A stretch of 64,000 nt of DNA, from contig OW386290.2 in NCBI GenBank assembly GCA_936432065.2, forward strand, positions 145,959,677-146,023,676, read 5' to 3'. This document shows positions 45,246-56,065 of the stretch, one piece after another. The stretch is from Rutpela maculata (taxonomy: Eukaryota > Arthropoda > Insecta > Coleoptera > Cerambycidae). A program made the translations under genes and the position numbers. Below the pieces are notes generated by a model. That model made no database searches. It was given only the letters and a program-made list of their open reading frames with translations, and was not told the origin of the DNA. Every line of letters starts with the position of its first letter. Position 1 is the stretch's first letter.

Positions 45246-45379
45246 TATAAAAAATCTACGGTTGGTAGTAAACTCTGGACGAAGTATAGTATTTTCGGTA
45301 TAATTTAATATGGTCTTTGAAATGATGAATGTTCTTTGAGTCTGAGTTTTTTAATCTTGGATTTTTACAATGATAACAC
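45246..45379 (-). pseudogene. Crypton-like tyrosine recombinase, upstream part
   Basis: Minus-strand frame KTILNYTENTILRPEFTTNR then RFFI stops at the mariner terminus. Removing the mariner with one TA joins it in frame to IYVNGKCVKQVIG of the C-terminal part. The LRP...NRFF-x-x-Y-x-NGKC-x-QVIGINK order is characteristic of this recombinase family. Sequence further upstream is displaced by another inserted element beginning at 45380. Confidence 0.7.
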
Positions 45380-46486
45380 GTCTACAAAAAAAAATCTGCT
45401 CCACGGATTAAATCTATCATGCCTTATGTATTTTTGTGTGCTGAATCTGAATTTTCAACTTAAAAAATTTTCTACCACGTAGATTTCGAGTAAATGTCAA
45501 AAATTGACAAAAAAACGTATTTTGATGATTATTTCACTCATTAACGCTATAGCCAATGAGAGCCTGTTTTTTCACAACATTGCACCAAGCAAACGTCATT
45601 ATTAGTGGTAATTCAAGCTAGATCTGCTTTTGACAGGACCAACATGCAAAATTTATCGCTCCAATTTTTTAGGTCGCTGCAGCGGCAAATATTGCGAAAT
45701 TTTTTTGACGTTTTGTGTCGTGACATGTTTTCGGCAAATAGGACAAATCGTGCTTTTAAATGTTATCTATAAATATCTTCTCTAGGTTATTACTAAATGT
45801 TAACGTAAATTGTAAATTGTAGTACTGTATTAATAACCTAAAAAGCCAATGCTGTGTGGAACTTATATAGGTTCGGGACAAGTTATAGGTACACAGCTTT
45901 CAATGGCTTAATATCTAACATAATTACAAAATAATTTTCCCAACTAAAATTAAATATGAATATCTACGAAGCAGACAAATCAGTTATTTCATGATAAATA
46001 CACAAATGTAGGTACTTACTTATGGTAATTCATCAATCATTACAAAGAAGCTAACACTTATTTGGAAAATCAAAACTCTGCAGTATCACTATATACATTA
46101 TAATTCGTTGTACTTAAAGTCTTTCTACTTAAACAAGTAAACCTTAACTTAACTATCAAACTTCTCAAATTAGAAACAAGGATTAAATACATAAATATAT
46201 ATTAATAAACACTTTAATATAATAATTCAATTCACTTTTTAGGCTAGTAACTAAGTTAAGCTAGCGTTACTAGATGGCGGTACCATACCATCTGAGCTGG
46301 CAGCCTTAGAACTTAAAAGGGATAGATTGGTAATATGCAATTTGTGTGATTTCACCCGTAATGTGATTGGTCGAAGCGTGCTTTGTTGTGATGACTAGTC
46401 TTATAAGTTACAGTACCTATGGTTTAACGTACCTATATTGTTTTTCTTTATTGTCATAATTTAAACCTACTTTGTTTTTTTATTAG

Positions 46487-46540
46487 ATGAGTCGCTTTGG
46501 AAATGCATTTTTATGTGACGTAAATGATGAAATTGAAGAG
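46487..46540 (+). CDS. Candidate 54-nt exon, unknown product
   Basis: An acceptor-like TTTGTTTTTTTATTAG precedes ATG at 46487, and GAG|GTGAGT at 46540/46541 is a strong donor. The exon reads MSRFGNAFLCDVNDEIEE. It lies inside the TIR element and might be a first exon of a gene that the element carries. No homology known to me; a chance match is possible. Confidence 0.3.
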
Positions 46541-46649
46541 GTGAGTAATCTCTAAAAAGCAACAAAGGAAACGTCTGAAGGCAATTAATTACTGAACATA
46601 ATATTGAAGATATACTTAATGAATTATTTATTCGTGAAATATTCTCCAC

Positions 46650-46885
46650 AAATACCACTCGTGCTTTAAATTTTATCTAAAAATTTTTTCTCAAGCTAAG
46701 TTGCCCCTAGTTAATATAACTCGTGCAAATTGGCAGTTTATTATCAAAGATTAAATCCCTCCCGCTAAAGCGGTCGGGATTTAATCAGATAATAAACTGT
46801 CAATTTGCACTCTTTATATTACCAGGCAACACGCTTTCGAAAAAATTTTCGATAAAATTTTAAGCACTAGTGATATTACATACAA
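46650..46885. mobile_element. Snap-back MITE, copy 1
   Basis: Arms fold from AATACCACTCGTGCTTTAAA to the inverted AATATCACTAGTGCTTAAAA. Inner complementary blocks are GTGCAAATTGGCAGTTTATT and GATTAAATCCC, and the arms meet at CCCGCTAAAGCGGTCGGG. It shares CCAGGCAACACGCTTTCG and arm architecture with 52121-52268. Confidence 0.75.
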
Positions 46886-47016
46886 TAAAAACCGGGATTT
46901 ACTCGAAAACTAGGCGGTAGAAAATTTTTTAAATTGAAAATTCGGATTCAGCACACAAAAATACATAAGGCATGATAGGTTTAATCCTTGGAACAGAATT
47001 TTTTTTTCTTGTAGAC

Positions 47017-47743
47017 CTGTACAGTTGTGCACAGACCTGTCCACCGTTCTTGCCCAACGACTTGCGTTTTCTATCTTTATGTTTCAATTGTATATTATAA
47101 AAGACAAATGTTCGGTATATTTAGGTGACCTGTGCTACGCAGAGCAAAAAATCTCTTTGTGACCATCCTGTGTACAGTTCAGATGATAATCACAATAATT
47201 AGTACAGAAACTAAGATAATTCTAATCTCGCATTTTTATTATTGTTGAACACAATGAAGAAACTCTTGAGAAAGTAAGGTGATGTATGATCATTTTATAA
47301 CAATAAACAATATTACCACTATAATAATAACATGGTTTTATTACAAATGTGTCATTAAGCGAAACAAAAGCGTGGTATGAATCACAGGTTAATGTGAAGC
47401 AATCTTATTAATTATTAATGATTATACTGTCTAATTACTTCCATTGTATGTTCCAGTTTTTTTTACATTGAAATTACAAAAATTTGAAACTCACTAGTAT
47501 CTAACCCATAATTATAGTTTGAATATGACTGACATTTAGGACAGTTTACAAAGTATACGATGTATCTGAAGAGGAAATTATCAATTTCGCCCATTAGAAA
47601 ATGATGTTTCGTGCTTTGTTCTGGGAAGTATGCCGAATTTAAAATATAATCATAGGATAAGAAAAATGCCAGCAACATAACAGCGTCAAAGTAAATATGG
47701 TTTGTAATTAGTTTTTTATGGCATATTAACGTTTTCTCCGCAG
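47017..47743. other. No gene recognised
   Basis: AT-rich. Possibly intronic, since an exon-like segment follows at 47744. Confidence 0.3.
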
Positions 47744-47862
47744 GGAAACAAAATTATGAGTTTCGAAAAACATTATATTCATGTTACCAAGAAAGTGGCG
47801 ACAGATGGCATGATGTTGTTAGATATGTCAAACAGCAAAGGGAGGAGCTAGAACAATGGGTC
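47744..47862 (+). CDS. Candidate exon with coiled-coil-like product
   Basis: The acceptor AACGTTTTCTCCGCAG opens a frame KQNYEFRKTLYSCYQESGDR, WHDVVRYVKQQREELEQWV with heptad-like charge spacing. Within the same frame the sequence passes into RT-like QHDLLLDKL, so the exon appears to be cut by, or merged with, a retrotransposon fragment. Gene unknown. It could be a cellular exon truncated by the insertion, or an unusual retroelement segment. Confidence 0.4.
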
Positions 47863-48350
47863 ACAAAACAACATGACTTATTATTAGACAAATTATAAAG
47901 GCATGGGGTAAGAGGCAAACCATATGATTGGTTTGTCTCCTATCTTAGTAAAATGGTAAAAATTAATTATTTTGATCAAAATATGAAAACCTCTTACACA
48001 TCAACAAAATTAGATAGTAAAATGTATGTCCCTCAAGGCTCTGTATTGGGACCTATTATGTTCATTATTTATATTAATGAGCTACCCAATATTCTGACTG
48101 AATCATTTCATTTCTTTGTATGCTGACAATGCCACCCTCCTTTTTTCTGATCTGTCTCATGATTTGCTCCGACGTAAAATTGGCACTACTGCTGATCGTT
48201 TATGTAGCTGGTTTAGCAACAATTTACTGTTCTTCAATGCTTCAAAAACAAATCATATGACATTCCACACGCATCAAAATACTAACATTCCTGACTTTAA
48301 AATCCATTTTTTCAAAATTTTGAAATTAAGTCAGGGTAGGAAAAACTAAA
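47863..48350 (+). pseudogene. Non-LTR reverse transcriptase fragment
   Basis: QHDLLLDKL, a stop, RHGVRGKPYDWFVSYLSKM, MYVPQGSVLGPIMFIIYINE (motif B), a frameshift, YADNATLLFSD (motif C YADD altered to YADN), LCSWFSNNLLFFNASKTNHM. Truncated at both ends. The altered motif C and frame breaks show that it is dead. Confidence 0.88.
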
Positions 48351-48990
48351 AAAATACAGGTGGATAGACCACGTGTTTCTGAACAAAAAATGTCCTAATA
48401 AAATTTATCGCTAAAGCCACGGTATTTCTGGAAAAAAATAGTGAAGTAACTTCGTCACTCTGCGCGGCCAAGTGCACGGCTAAATGCATATTAGGGAACC
48501 TCTAAAAATTCTTAGCTGTTCTAACAACTAAAATAAAGCTTTTTTCTCTTTATGAATACACATTTTTAACATTTTTAGTGAATAGGAGGATAAATAGTGG
48601 GTATGGACAGGGACGAATACAGGATTGACTTCTGGGTGAGGTGCACCGGAAGAAAATTCATAGTAATACTCTTGTTATGGATGTCATTATTATACTCTTC
48701 GCAAATACGAAAACGAAGAGTACATTGTATTTGATCGGCACATTTCTAAAACCGTAAATATCGCTCGCAGACAAAAAAATTTTCATATCATTGTGTTAGT
48801 GAACGAATTCTGAAAAACTTTCAAAATGTCCTCCGTCTGTCCGTCCGTCACGTTTCTTGTAAGCACGATAAATTTGCGTTTCTGGCATATCCATGGTAAT
48901 TACATTCATATATATGATTGGCATGCATTTTAAAAACGTTGCACCTGACTGGTCATGTACCACCAGTCTATTACAAAGATGACCTTTAAT
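48351..48990. repeat. Non-coding repeat-like sequence, interrupted at its right by hAT
   Basis: Contains TACTCTTCGCAAATACGAAA ACGAAGAGTA (a 9-bp hairpin near 48696) and a GTCTGTCCGTCCGTC tract near 48834. It continues after the hAT insertion at 50131-50260. It could be another microsatellite-bearing non-autonomous element; ends not determined. Confidence 0.35.
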
Positions 48991-50122
48991 CAGGGGCGGC
49001 TTTTTTAAAATGTTTTGAAACAAAAAAAATCAGAAAAATATGAGAATACCTATTTATATTTGACAATTAATCTGCGTTATTTATCTGTGGTAGCAATTTA
49101 GAACAAATGGGTTTACGGTTTACTTCCTTCAAATCGAAATCGCCTTATAAGCATCAGCGTCAATTTTTTATTATAACATACTGATTTATAATATATTTTA
49201 TTTTCCATACGTTTATTTTTGTACCAGTATCTAGCATATCTACACACACGCCGAAACTGTCCTGTCACTCCTGTCCTGTTCCTGTAACTGGGCTTATGTC
49301 TGTTGGACAGTAATTTAAATAATAATAATAATAAGCATTTGCTGTCGGCTTGTCCAGTATATGCAGTCTCGACCTATATCTAGAGGTACGACGCAACATT
49401 ACAAGTGCTTTATTATCACTTAAGGCACTCGTATGGGATAGACGAGACACCAGTGCTGCCTTACGCTCCGGGGATATTGAGTCCGTTGTGGGAAACGAGA
49501 AGTTCCTAATTTACTGGAACTACTCGTTTCCTACCGTCAGGCAAATACAACCCAACAAGCCTGACGTAGTCCTCCTCAACTACCAACTCAAGACAATGTT
49601 TGTCGTGGAGTTCTCGGCTCCCGCGGAGACTAACATTGTCTGAAGGAGGAGGAAAAAACGGACGAAATATCGAGATTTACTCTTCGAACTCCGCAGGCTT
49701 TACCCTGGCCATACTGTTAAGCTAGTGGTCTTAATTATAGGAGCCCTCAGTGGAACGAGACACACACTGCTTTCAAAATTAAGAATCATACCGGCATGCC
49801 GAAACTCAGCAGAGATCTTAGCTGGCAGAATGCAGAAGGTCACCATCCTCGGCTCATTATGTCTGCTCAGGGCATACGATTCTCAGACCCAGTAGTCACT
49901 CACCCCACGGGCGTAGGGAGTGGCTCCAGGTACTACCACCTCCCCTCTGTGAGTGTCGGAGCCACAGAGTTTAAAGGATGACTGGATTTTACAAAAAAAA
50001 TAATATTAATACCTGGCCTGGCGTCGGAGACAGGAAGAAGGGCGGGCAACTGGCTTAAAATAATAATACCCTCAATAGAAATAAATGGCCTCCCCCTTTG
50101 AAAGTTTCTAAAGCCGCCCCTG
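48991..50122. mobile_element. hAT-type element with 8-bp target duplication
   Basis: CCTTTAAT occurs at 48983-48990 and again at 50123-50130. The ends are CAGGGGCGGCTTTTTTAAAA and, inverted, CAGGGGCGGCTTTAGAAACT. TIRs starting CAGGGGCGG and an exact 8-bp duplication are diagnostic of the hAT superfamily. There is no hAT transposase. The interior holds a non-LTR fragment (49290-49893), so the element is non-autonomous plus a nested insertion. Confidence 0.88.
49290..49893 (+). pseudogene. Non-LTR polyprotein C-terminal tail
   Basis: One frame with a single in-frame TGA (about 49638) reads VWDRRDTSAALRSGDIESVV, FPTVRQIQPNKPDVVLLNYQ and LKTMFVVEFSAPAETNIV, then after the stop RRRKKRTKYRDLLFELRRLY, KLVVLIIGALSGTRHTLLSK and RMQKVTILGSLCLLRAYDS. 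The NKPD-x-V...V-x-A-P...N-x-x-K-x-x-K-Y-x-DL...V-x-V-x-x-IGALG order matches the C-terminal region downstream of RT in one group of non-LTR elements, with PD...E spacing reminiscent of a PD-(D/E)XK nuclease. RT itself is missing. The near-intact frame suggests it is young. Confidence 0.7.
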
Positions 50123-50319
50123 CCTTTAATTTGCCGAAAATTGAGCGGTTTCAGATATGGTACTTAGGATATGCTCAATATCAAGAATCAATAAGACTAC
50201 CTGCCGAAAATTTATCGCTAGTACCAGTTTTACAAGAGTATTCTGATGAAGACGTATAGTGGAAAAAGATGGAGTACCCACTAGAGTATTAATAACTGAT
50301 ATCACAGCCCCACACAGAA

Positions 50320-50800
50320 AAAAGTAATTTGGCCTGAGGACCAGACCAGTGTGTCCTTATGTACTTGGACCCTCTGAAACCGAATCTGAAGTCAGATTCG
50401 CTCATTTTTCACCCCCAATCCCAAAAAACACCCCTCTAACAAAGAAAAATGATATCCTTACCAAATACGTAAGGATGCACTAGTATAGTCCGCCGGACAG
50501 ATCATTTTGGGAGAGGGTGGGGGGTGATGTTTCTTGGGGGTTAAGGGTGAAAAATGAGCCAATTTGACGATTCTGACTTTGTATTCGGTTTCAGCAGGTC
50601 CAAATACATAAGGATACACTGAACTGGTCCGTAGGCCAGACCACTTTCTTTTTGGTTTGGGGATGTTTTTTGGGGTTGGGGGTGAAAAACTGGCGATTCT
50701 GACAATTGTTACTTCAAATCCGGTTTCAGAGGGTCCAAGTTCGTCCCTAAACACACAAACTGGCGTAACCAGCATTTTAGGAATTTTACAGGAAGCTAAA
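50320..50800. repeat. Three diverged ~160-bp units, first inverted
   Basis: Units share CCAGACCAGT/ACTGGTCCG, CTTATGTACTTGGACC, CGGTTTCAGAGGGTCC, GGGGGTGAAAAA and GGCGATTCTGAC. The unit at 50330-50450 is inverted relative to those at 50460-50640 and 50640-50800. No coding sequence; the long minus-strand frame is a by-product. Confidence 0.7.
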
Positions 50801-52120
50801 AAAACGATATTGCGTAACATTTGACTTTGTTTACTGAAATTATTATTAGTTTGTCTATTCTAGTTTTTTTCCACCATATTATCAACATTGAGTAGTAGAA
50901 TACTCTATGTGGGAAAAAAATTACCTTTGCTATTTTCCAAAATAAAAAATAAAACATTTAAAAAAAATAAATAAAAATTCAACTTACTTCATTACTATAA
51001 GGAACTCGGTTACGTCACTTTGCCAGATGAACGGCTTAATTTTCGGAGGTAATGCAGGGGTCAATGCTGATGAATGTTGGGGGGAACACGTGAAAAAAGG
51101 AATTTTTCAAATTGTAGGTGCTGTTCCACCACTTTCTATATTTTACACTTTTTTCCGTCTTATTTACTGGACTGGGCTATAATTTTTTGTAATGTTACAT
51201 CCACGACTTCCAAAAAATTTAGAATGTATGAAAATTTCAGATGATTTAACCAACTAAAATAAAAAGTAAGTGTCCTATGACTGACCAAGTTTGAAAGCTG
51301 ATTATAAAATCAAGCATATGTAAATAGTCCTCGTCGGCAATTTCCGAATGCTAACATTACGAAAAAGTTCCTTCCGCACTTTGGTTCTGCATTTTTGCGC
51401 GCTCCTCCGTGAAATCTCGATTCTGAAACTCTTCGTGTAAAATTGCAAAATCCCTAATAGATACTTATTATAAAATATGATTGGCAGGCAGATGGGGGAG
51501 CATCCCTCTGTGATAGGCATCTCTCAAGGGCAAAAAATTCTACGCTTTACGCTTAATACTTTCATTTTTTCAGAATATATTTCATTTCCCTCAGGGATGC
51601 TGTGTTCTGGATGTCAATCATATGGTTTTCAAGTTGAAGCGCAAAAAACGCATTTTATTTCCCATTTCCTTTGAAATAAGTTTAAGCCGGTAAAACTCCA
51701 GGAATCCCATCATCTTCCATCTGCAGACTTAATAGGCCTGTGCAATATTTATGTGCCATTTTATTTCGTAGAATCTGTTGTATTGAGTTGCTCTAGGTAT
51801 ATTCAAACAATTGCTTGCCATCAAGCAATATACCAAGTGGCCACAAGTCAATGTACGCCTCCAATTTTTTGCTATTTTTAATTTAAAAATTTTGTTTTTG
51901 GTACACATAAATTAGACAAAAGTGGGCTACTTTTTGACTAACAGTAACGAAAATAACACTTCCGGTTCAACCGATTCAACTATTTTTTCTTAAATAAAAT
52001 GACTATATTTTTTGATTAAGCATAAAATCCTAAGTACAACAGTATACATGGAAAATGTTTTTAGCGTTTTGTTCGATCAGAAAATATGAATTGAATGGAG
52101 AGTAAAAAATTATTTTACTG
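50801..52120. other. No gene recognised
   Basis: AT-rich. Short frames near 51302-51674 show no domain. Confidence 0.35.
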
Positions 52121-52268
52121 AATACACCTCGATCATTGATAAATACTCAAGATTTTGTCGTAGAGAATGCTTCAAGCGTGTTGCTTAAAGGTAATATTAC
52201 CAAGCAACACGCTTTCAGCAGTCTCTATGACAAAATTATCTCGGTATTAGCAATGCTCTAGGTGTATT
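52121..52268. mobile_element. Snap-back MITE, copy 2
   Basis: An almost fully palindromic 148-bp element from AATACACCTC to GGTGTATT, with arms meeting at GGTAATATTACC (52190-52201). Inner arms TTCAAGCGTGTTGCTT and AAGCAACACGCTTTC pair well; outer arms are more diverged. Confidence 0.85.
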
Positions 52269-54497
52269 AAAGGTGACAATTACATTTGTGCATCTGTGTA
52301 CCTATTTATTTCCTTATTTTCTAATTTATTACAAATTTTATGTACTATACTTCTGTGTATTTGACTTGTATAAAACACGTACAGTGTTGTTAACATTAAT
52401 AAATGATTTGATTTGATATAAATAAAATTGTCGGCTTGTATACGTTTGGCTATGGTTAAAAATAGAAGAAAACAATAATACAAAAATAATTTTCCTTCTT
52501 TTAACCTTCGTCCTCAGTCCCTGGGCATTTCCTTGACACAAAAAGTCAAGGTTGATTTTTCAGTCCTAATGGATCGTACAGTGTACTCCCTAGGGAACCA
52601 AAGAAAAACAAGAGGAGACATCATATCACATAACGCGATTGCCTAACTGGCATCGGGAGAACTGGCACTTTCGAAATGAAGCACACGTCCTTTTTTAACC
52701 TTTGTCTCCATTCAATCAACTGAGTAGATTCATGATTTAGGATAAATCTAGGTGTTTAGAACTAAATTTTAATAGTTAAATAAACCGTTAAAAATAGTTC
52801 AAATAACTTTGACTTCCTTATTTTAGTTTATTTTCGGTTAATTTGTTGTAGTAAACTTGGGTAAGATACACGTTACACAACCGATTTCGACAACCAACTA
52901 CACATTATTAGGAGATTGTTAAAATCATTTAATCTTAGTAATCAGTTTGCGGCTTTTTTAAAACCTGCATTACAAAATTAATTTTTCTGCGTCTGTTAAA
53001 AAAAAACGCCGTTTTTTCATCATTTTTGGTGCGTAAAACATATGTTTTTGGAATAAAGGAAAAAGGGTGAAAAAAGTAACATTATTTCACTTTTATGTAT
53101 AGCCGGATCTATGAGAGATTTGAAAACAATTGAAGTCATCTCACAATCTTCTTAGAAACGTCAAATTATGGGTTTGTATTTTGACGTTTAAGTCAAGTTT
53201 AAAATTTATTTATAAAATTTCACTTCATTTTTCACGAGAGTTTCACTAAGTAATTTTATTATATCAGGAAATTAAAAATGCCTAAAACAACATTATTTAC
53301 AAAAAACTTGCGAATATACAACGTTTATATAAGAATTGCGGAGTTGAAGTTATACAGTTTTCCTGAGCATAGATGTTGAAGAGATTGGTCAGTTGGATGG
53401 TTTCCTCGGTAACCTGATCTGAACCCGACAGACTTATCTTTTTACGGACATACTAAAGATCAATTCTGCTTAAAAAAAATTGAGTCACCGTGTATCGTAT
53501 GCACACAAACACTTCAAAATAGATATAATATTTGTCAGGTTCAGGTAGCAACAGTGAAGCATACGTTCGTTAGAAAAAATCCACTTAACTGACCTGATCA
53601 TTAACATTGTTTGTGTATTTCGAAGAAAAACAGATATATTTAAAGAATTATGTCATATGTAAATAGAGACTAAAATAATTGTTACCTATCCGACCAACTG
53701 ATTTTTTTTCTCGTTGACGCAGACAGCTGGTCTGGGCCTAAGAATAGGTATTTTCATTAATAGTGTAATATCCGTTAATAAGGGGACTGCCAAATTATAT
53801 TGGCATAAGCACTGACTTATATATAGAGGTAATTATAGTGCTTAGGCATTTGCAGTTATTTTAAAAAGGGTGGTAATAAACTTTTCAGTTAACAGTTCCA
53901 TTTTGTTTATAGAGGAGTAAAACGAGAGTCTAAATCACTTTGTAGGGAACTGTCTTACAATAGCAATTTTTTTTACTGGAACTTGTCGAAAACATTAGCA
54001 AAGGAGTGTAGCAAAAAGTTTTGGATTAAATCTTTGTCTCGCAAGTTATTTGTTTAAAGAAAAGAATGTTGAAAATTGTGTTTTTTCGTAGTTTTTCTTA
54101 AATATCTCAGGTTGTATAGTAAAAAACAGATTGTTAATGTCGTTGAATAAAGGGTAAACAACTGATGATAACTTAAACGATGATGTAACTATTTTGACGA
54201 AATTCTAGAAAACGATGCGTCCAGTGGAGCTACATCGTCATACCGAATGTCAAGTTGATATGTTGACAACGCCTAAAAAACAACAGCAAAGTAGAAAATT
54301 GAATCGTCGATTGTTTAATTGCATCAAGGCACACAAAAACAATTATTTTTCAGATTGTAGCTTCTTTTATCTACTTTTCAGTGATATTAGCAAAAAATAT
54401 ATTTAATTTGTAAACCATTTTTTCTTAATTTGTTTATTTTTTTTATTAAGTAACAAATTTACTTTTCTTATCAATATTTTGACCAAAAATAAAAAAA
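52269..54497. other. No gene; possible LINE tail and diverged repeat
   Basis: About 52320-52425 ends in TAATAAATGATTTGATTTGA, a tail-like tandem typical of retroposon 3' ends. About 53940-54060 (TAGGGAACTGTCTTACAATA, TACTGGAACTTG) is matched in inverted, diverged form at about 56390-56510. Nothing coding recognised. Confidence 0.3.
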
Positions 54498-55205
54498 CCG
54501 CTGCCCAAGGAATCACTACTTCCACATCCAGATTCTCTCCAAGTCACTCACAACGAAAAAACTTTGTATGTGAAAATAATTGTCTATGGAACTTTAATAA
54601 TATAATATTTGAAATCCTCTACCCCAAAAACCCATAAAACGATACCCCACATCGGTAGTGGGGTGGGGGGTGGTGATAGAGGGGTGATAGTGAGGGGTGG
54701 ATGAAGTAAAAAAATATTTTGAGGTTTCTGGTTCCTGTACATACACTAAATCATAATTTTTTTTCATCCCCTTTAATAAGGGGGTGAGGGTGGTAATGGG
54801 GGTGGCTAATGCCAAAAATATTTTTGAGACCTTAACTTCTCTTGTATATACTAAATACCAATTTATGGACTCTTACCTGCTTGATTGACCTATTTACCCC
54901 AAATTTACCCCAATTTACCCCCCAACCCTTCGACAGAATAAGATGAAAATATAATCTAGTTCTAGATCTCGTTAAAGTACATATGTGTACCAAATTTCAA
55001 GTCAATATCTTAAACGGTTCCAGAGTAAACGTGCGCACAAAAAAAAGTTACAGACAGACCGACAGACAGACCGACAGACAGACAGAATTTTTTTTTCGCT
55101 CAAACTTAAAATCTCGACGTTTCATGACATTTTAAGCCTATTTGGACAATAAAAATTTTTTAAAATTTTTTTGTCGTTACTATACTTCCACTAGACGTGG
55201 AAGTA
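54498..55205 (+). mobile_element. Family A (HINE-like) copy
   Basis: Complete: 5' CCGCTGCCCAAGG at 54498 preceded by AAAAAAA, a GACA/GACC core of about 35 bp near 55050, and 3' hairpin CTTCCACTAGACGTGGAAG ending at 55205. Confidence 0.93.
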
Positions 55206-55329
55206 ATTATTAGCATGTGTTAAGAGCACATAAAGAAAGAAACAATTTAAAACAAAAAAGTTTTTCCTGCGCCAATTGGAAGCCGAGATATGACATTCTG
55301 ATTGGGCAAAATATTGGCGAGAAAAGTGA

Positions 55330-56065
55330 ATTTGTTTAACAAAAAATGTAAAAGTTGAAAAAAAAAAAATCTGAAAAAATTTAGGTGAATGCGTCTTCGA
55401 AATAGGTACAAGACTTTTTTTATTTGCAACGTTTCTGTAAGGTGCGTTTTCACCGAGTTTTTCCGGAAAAACGTGAAAAACTAACCCTTTTTTGAAATTG
55501 TAGCGCTTTAAAAATATGTAATTTAAAAATTTTTAAAAATCAGAGGTTTGCATTGATGCCTTCTAAATGTTTTTTGTCTCTTGGAATTTTTTTGTAACTT
55601 GCTAATTTTTCGAGTTACAGGCAGTTTTTCACGATAAATAATGTACTACATTTTTTGCACATTAAAAAATACATGAAAATTCAAAGAATGAGGTGATTTA
55701 TATATGTTATTATAAAAAAATATAAAACCTATATATTTATACCATTTTTCAATATAATTTTTAAATTGAAAATGTGAAAAAGTTTTCTGGAAAACATTTT
55801 TTTTTTCACAGTTTTAATGTGCAAAAAATGTACATTATTTATCGTGCAAAGGTGCTTGTAACTTGGAAAATTAGTAAGTTACAAAAAAATTCCAAGAGAT
55901 AAAAAATGTTTAGAAGGCCTCAATGTATACGACTGAATTACATATTTTTAAAGCGCCACAATTTCAAAAAAGGGGCAATTGAAAACGCACTTTACAAAAA
56001 AGTTGCAAATAAAAAAGTCTTGTATTTCGATGAATTTTTTTCAGATTTTTTTTTAACTTTTACAT
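55330..56065. mobile_element. Foldback element with ~350-bp arms
   Basis: Left arm about 55330-55680 and right arm about 55795-56065 are inverted copies: GTAAGGTGCGTTTTC/GAAAACGCACTTTAC, TTGAAATTGTAGCGC/GCGCCACAATTTCAA, CTTGGAATTTTTTTG/AAAAAAATTCCAAGA and CATTATTTATCGTG. The spacer is about 110 bp of A/T-rich sequence. No coding content. Confidence 0.78.

Larger units (their letters stand above)
45380..47016. mobile_element. 1.6-kb TIR element, unclassified
   Basis: Ends GTCTACAAAAAAAAATCTGC and, inverted, GTCTACAAGAAAAAAAAATT begin ~115-bp TIRs that continue through ATCATGCCTTATGTATTTTT, GTGTGCTGAATC and GGTAGAAAATTTT. The interior contains a candidate micro-exon (46487-46540) and a nested snap-back MITE (46650-46885) but no recognisable transposase. 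No clear target duplication. Confidence 0.7.

Noticed and set aside
50458..50820. 120-codon minus-strand frame
   Set aside because: Spans three degenerate non-coding repeat units; the Pro-rich runs come from G-rich repeat tracts.
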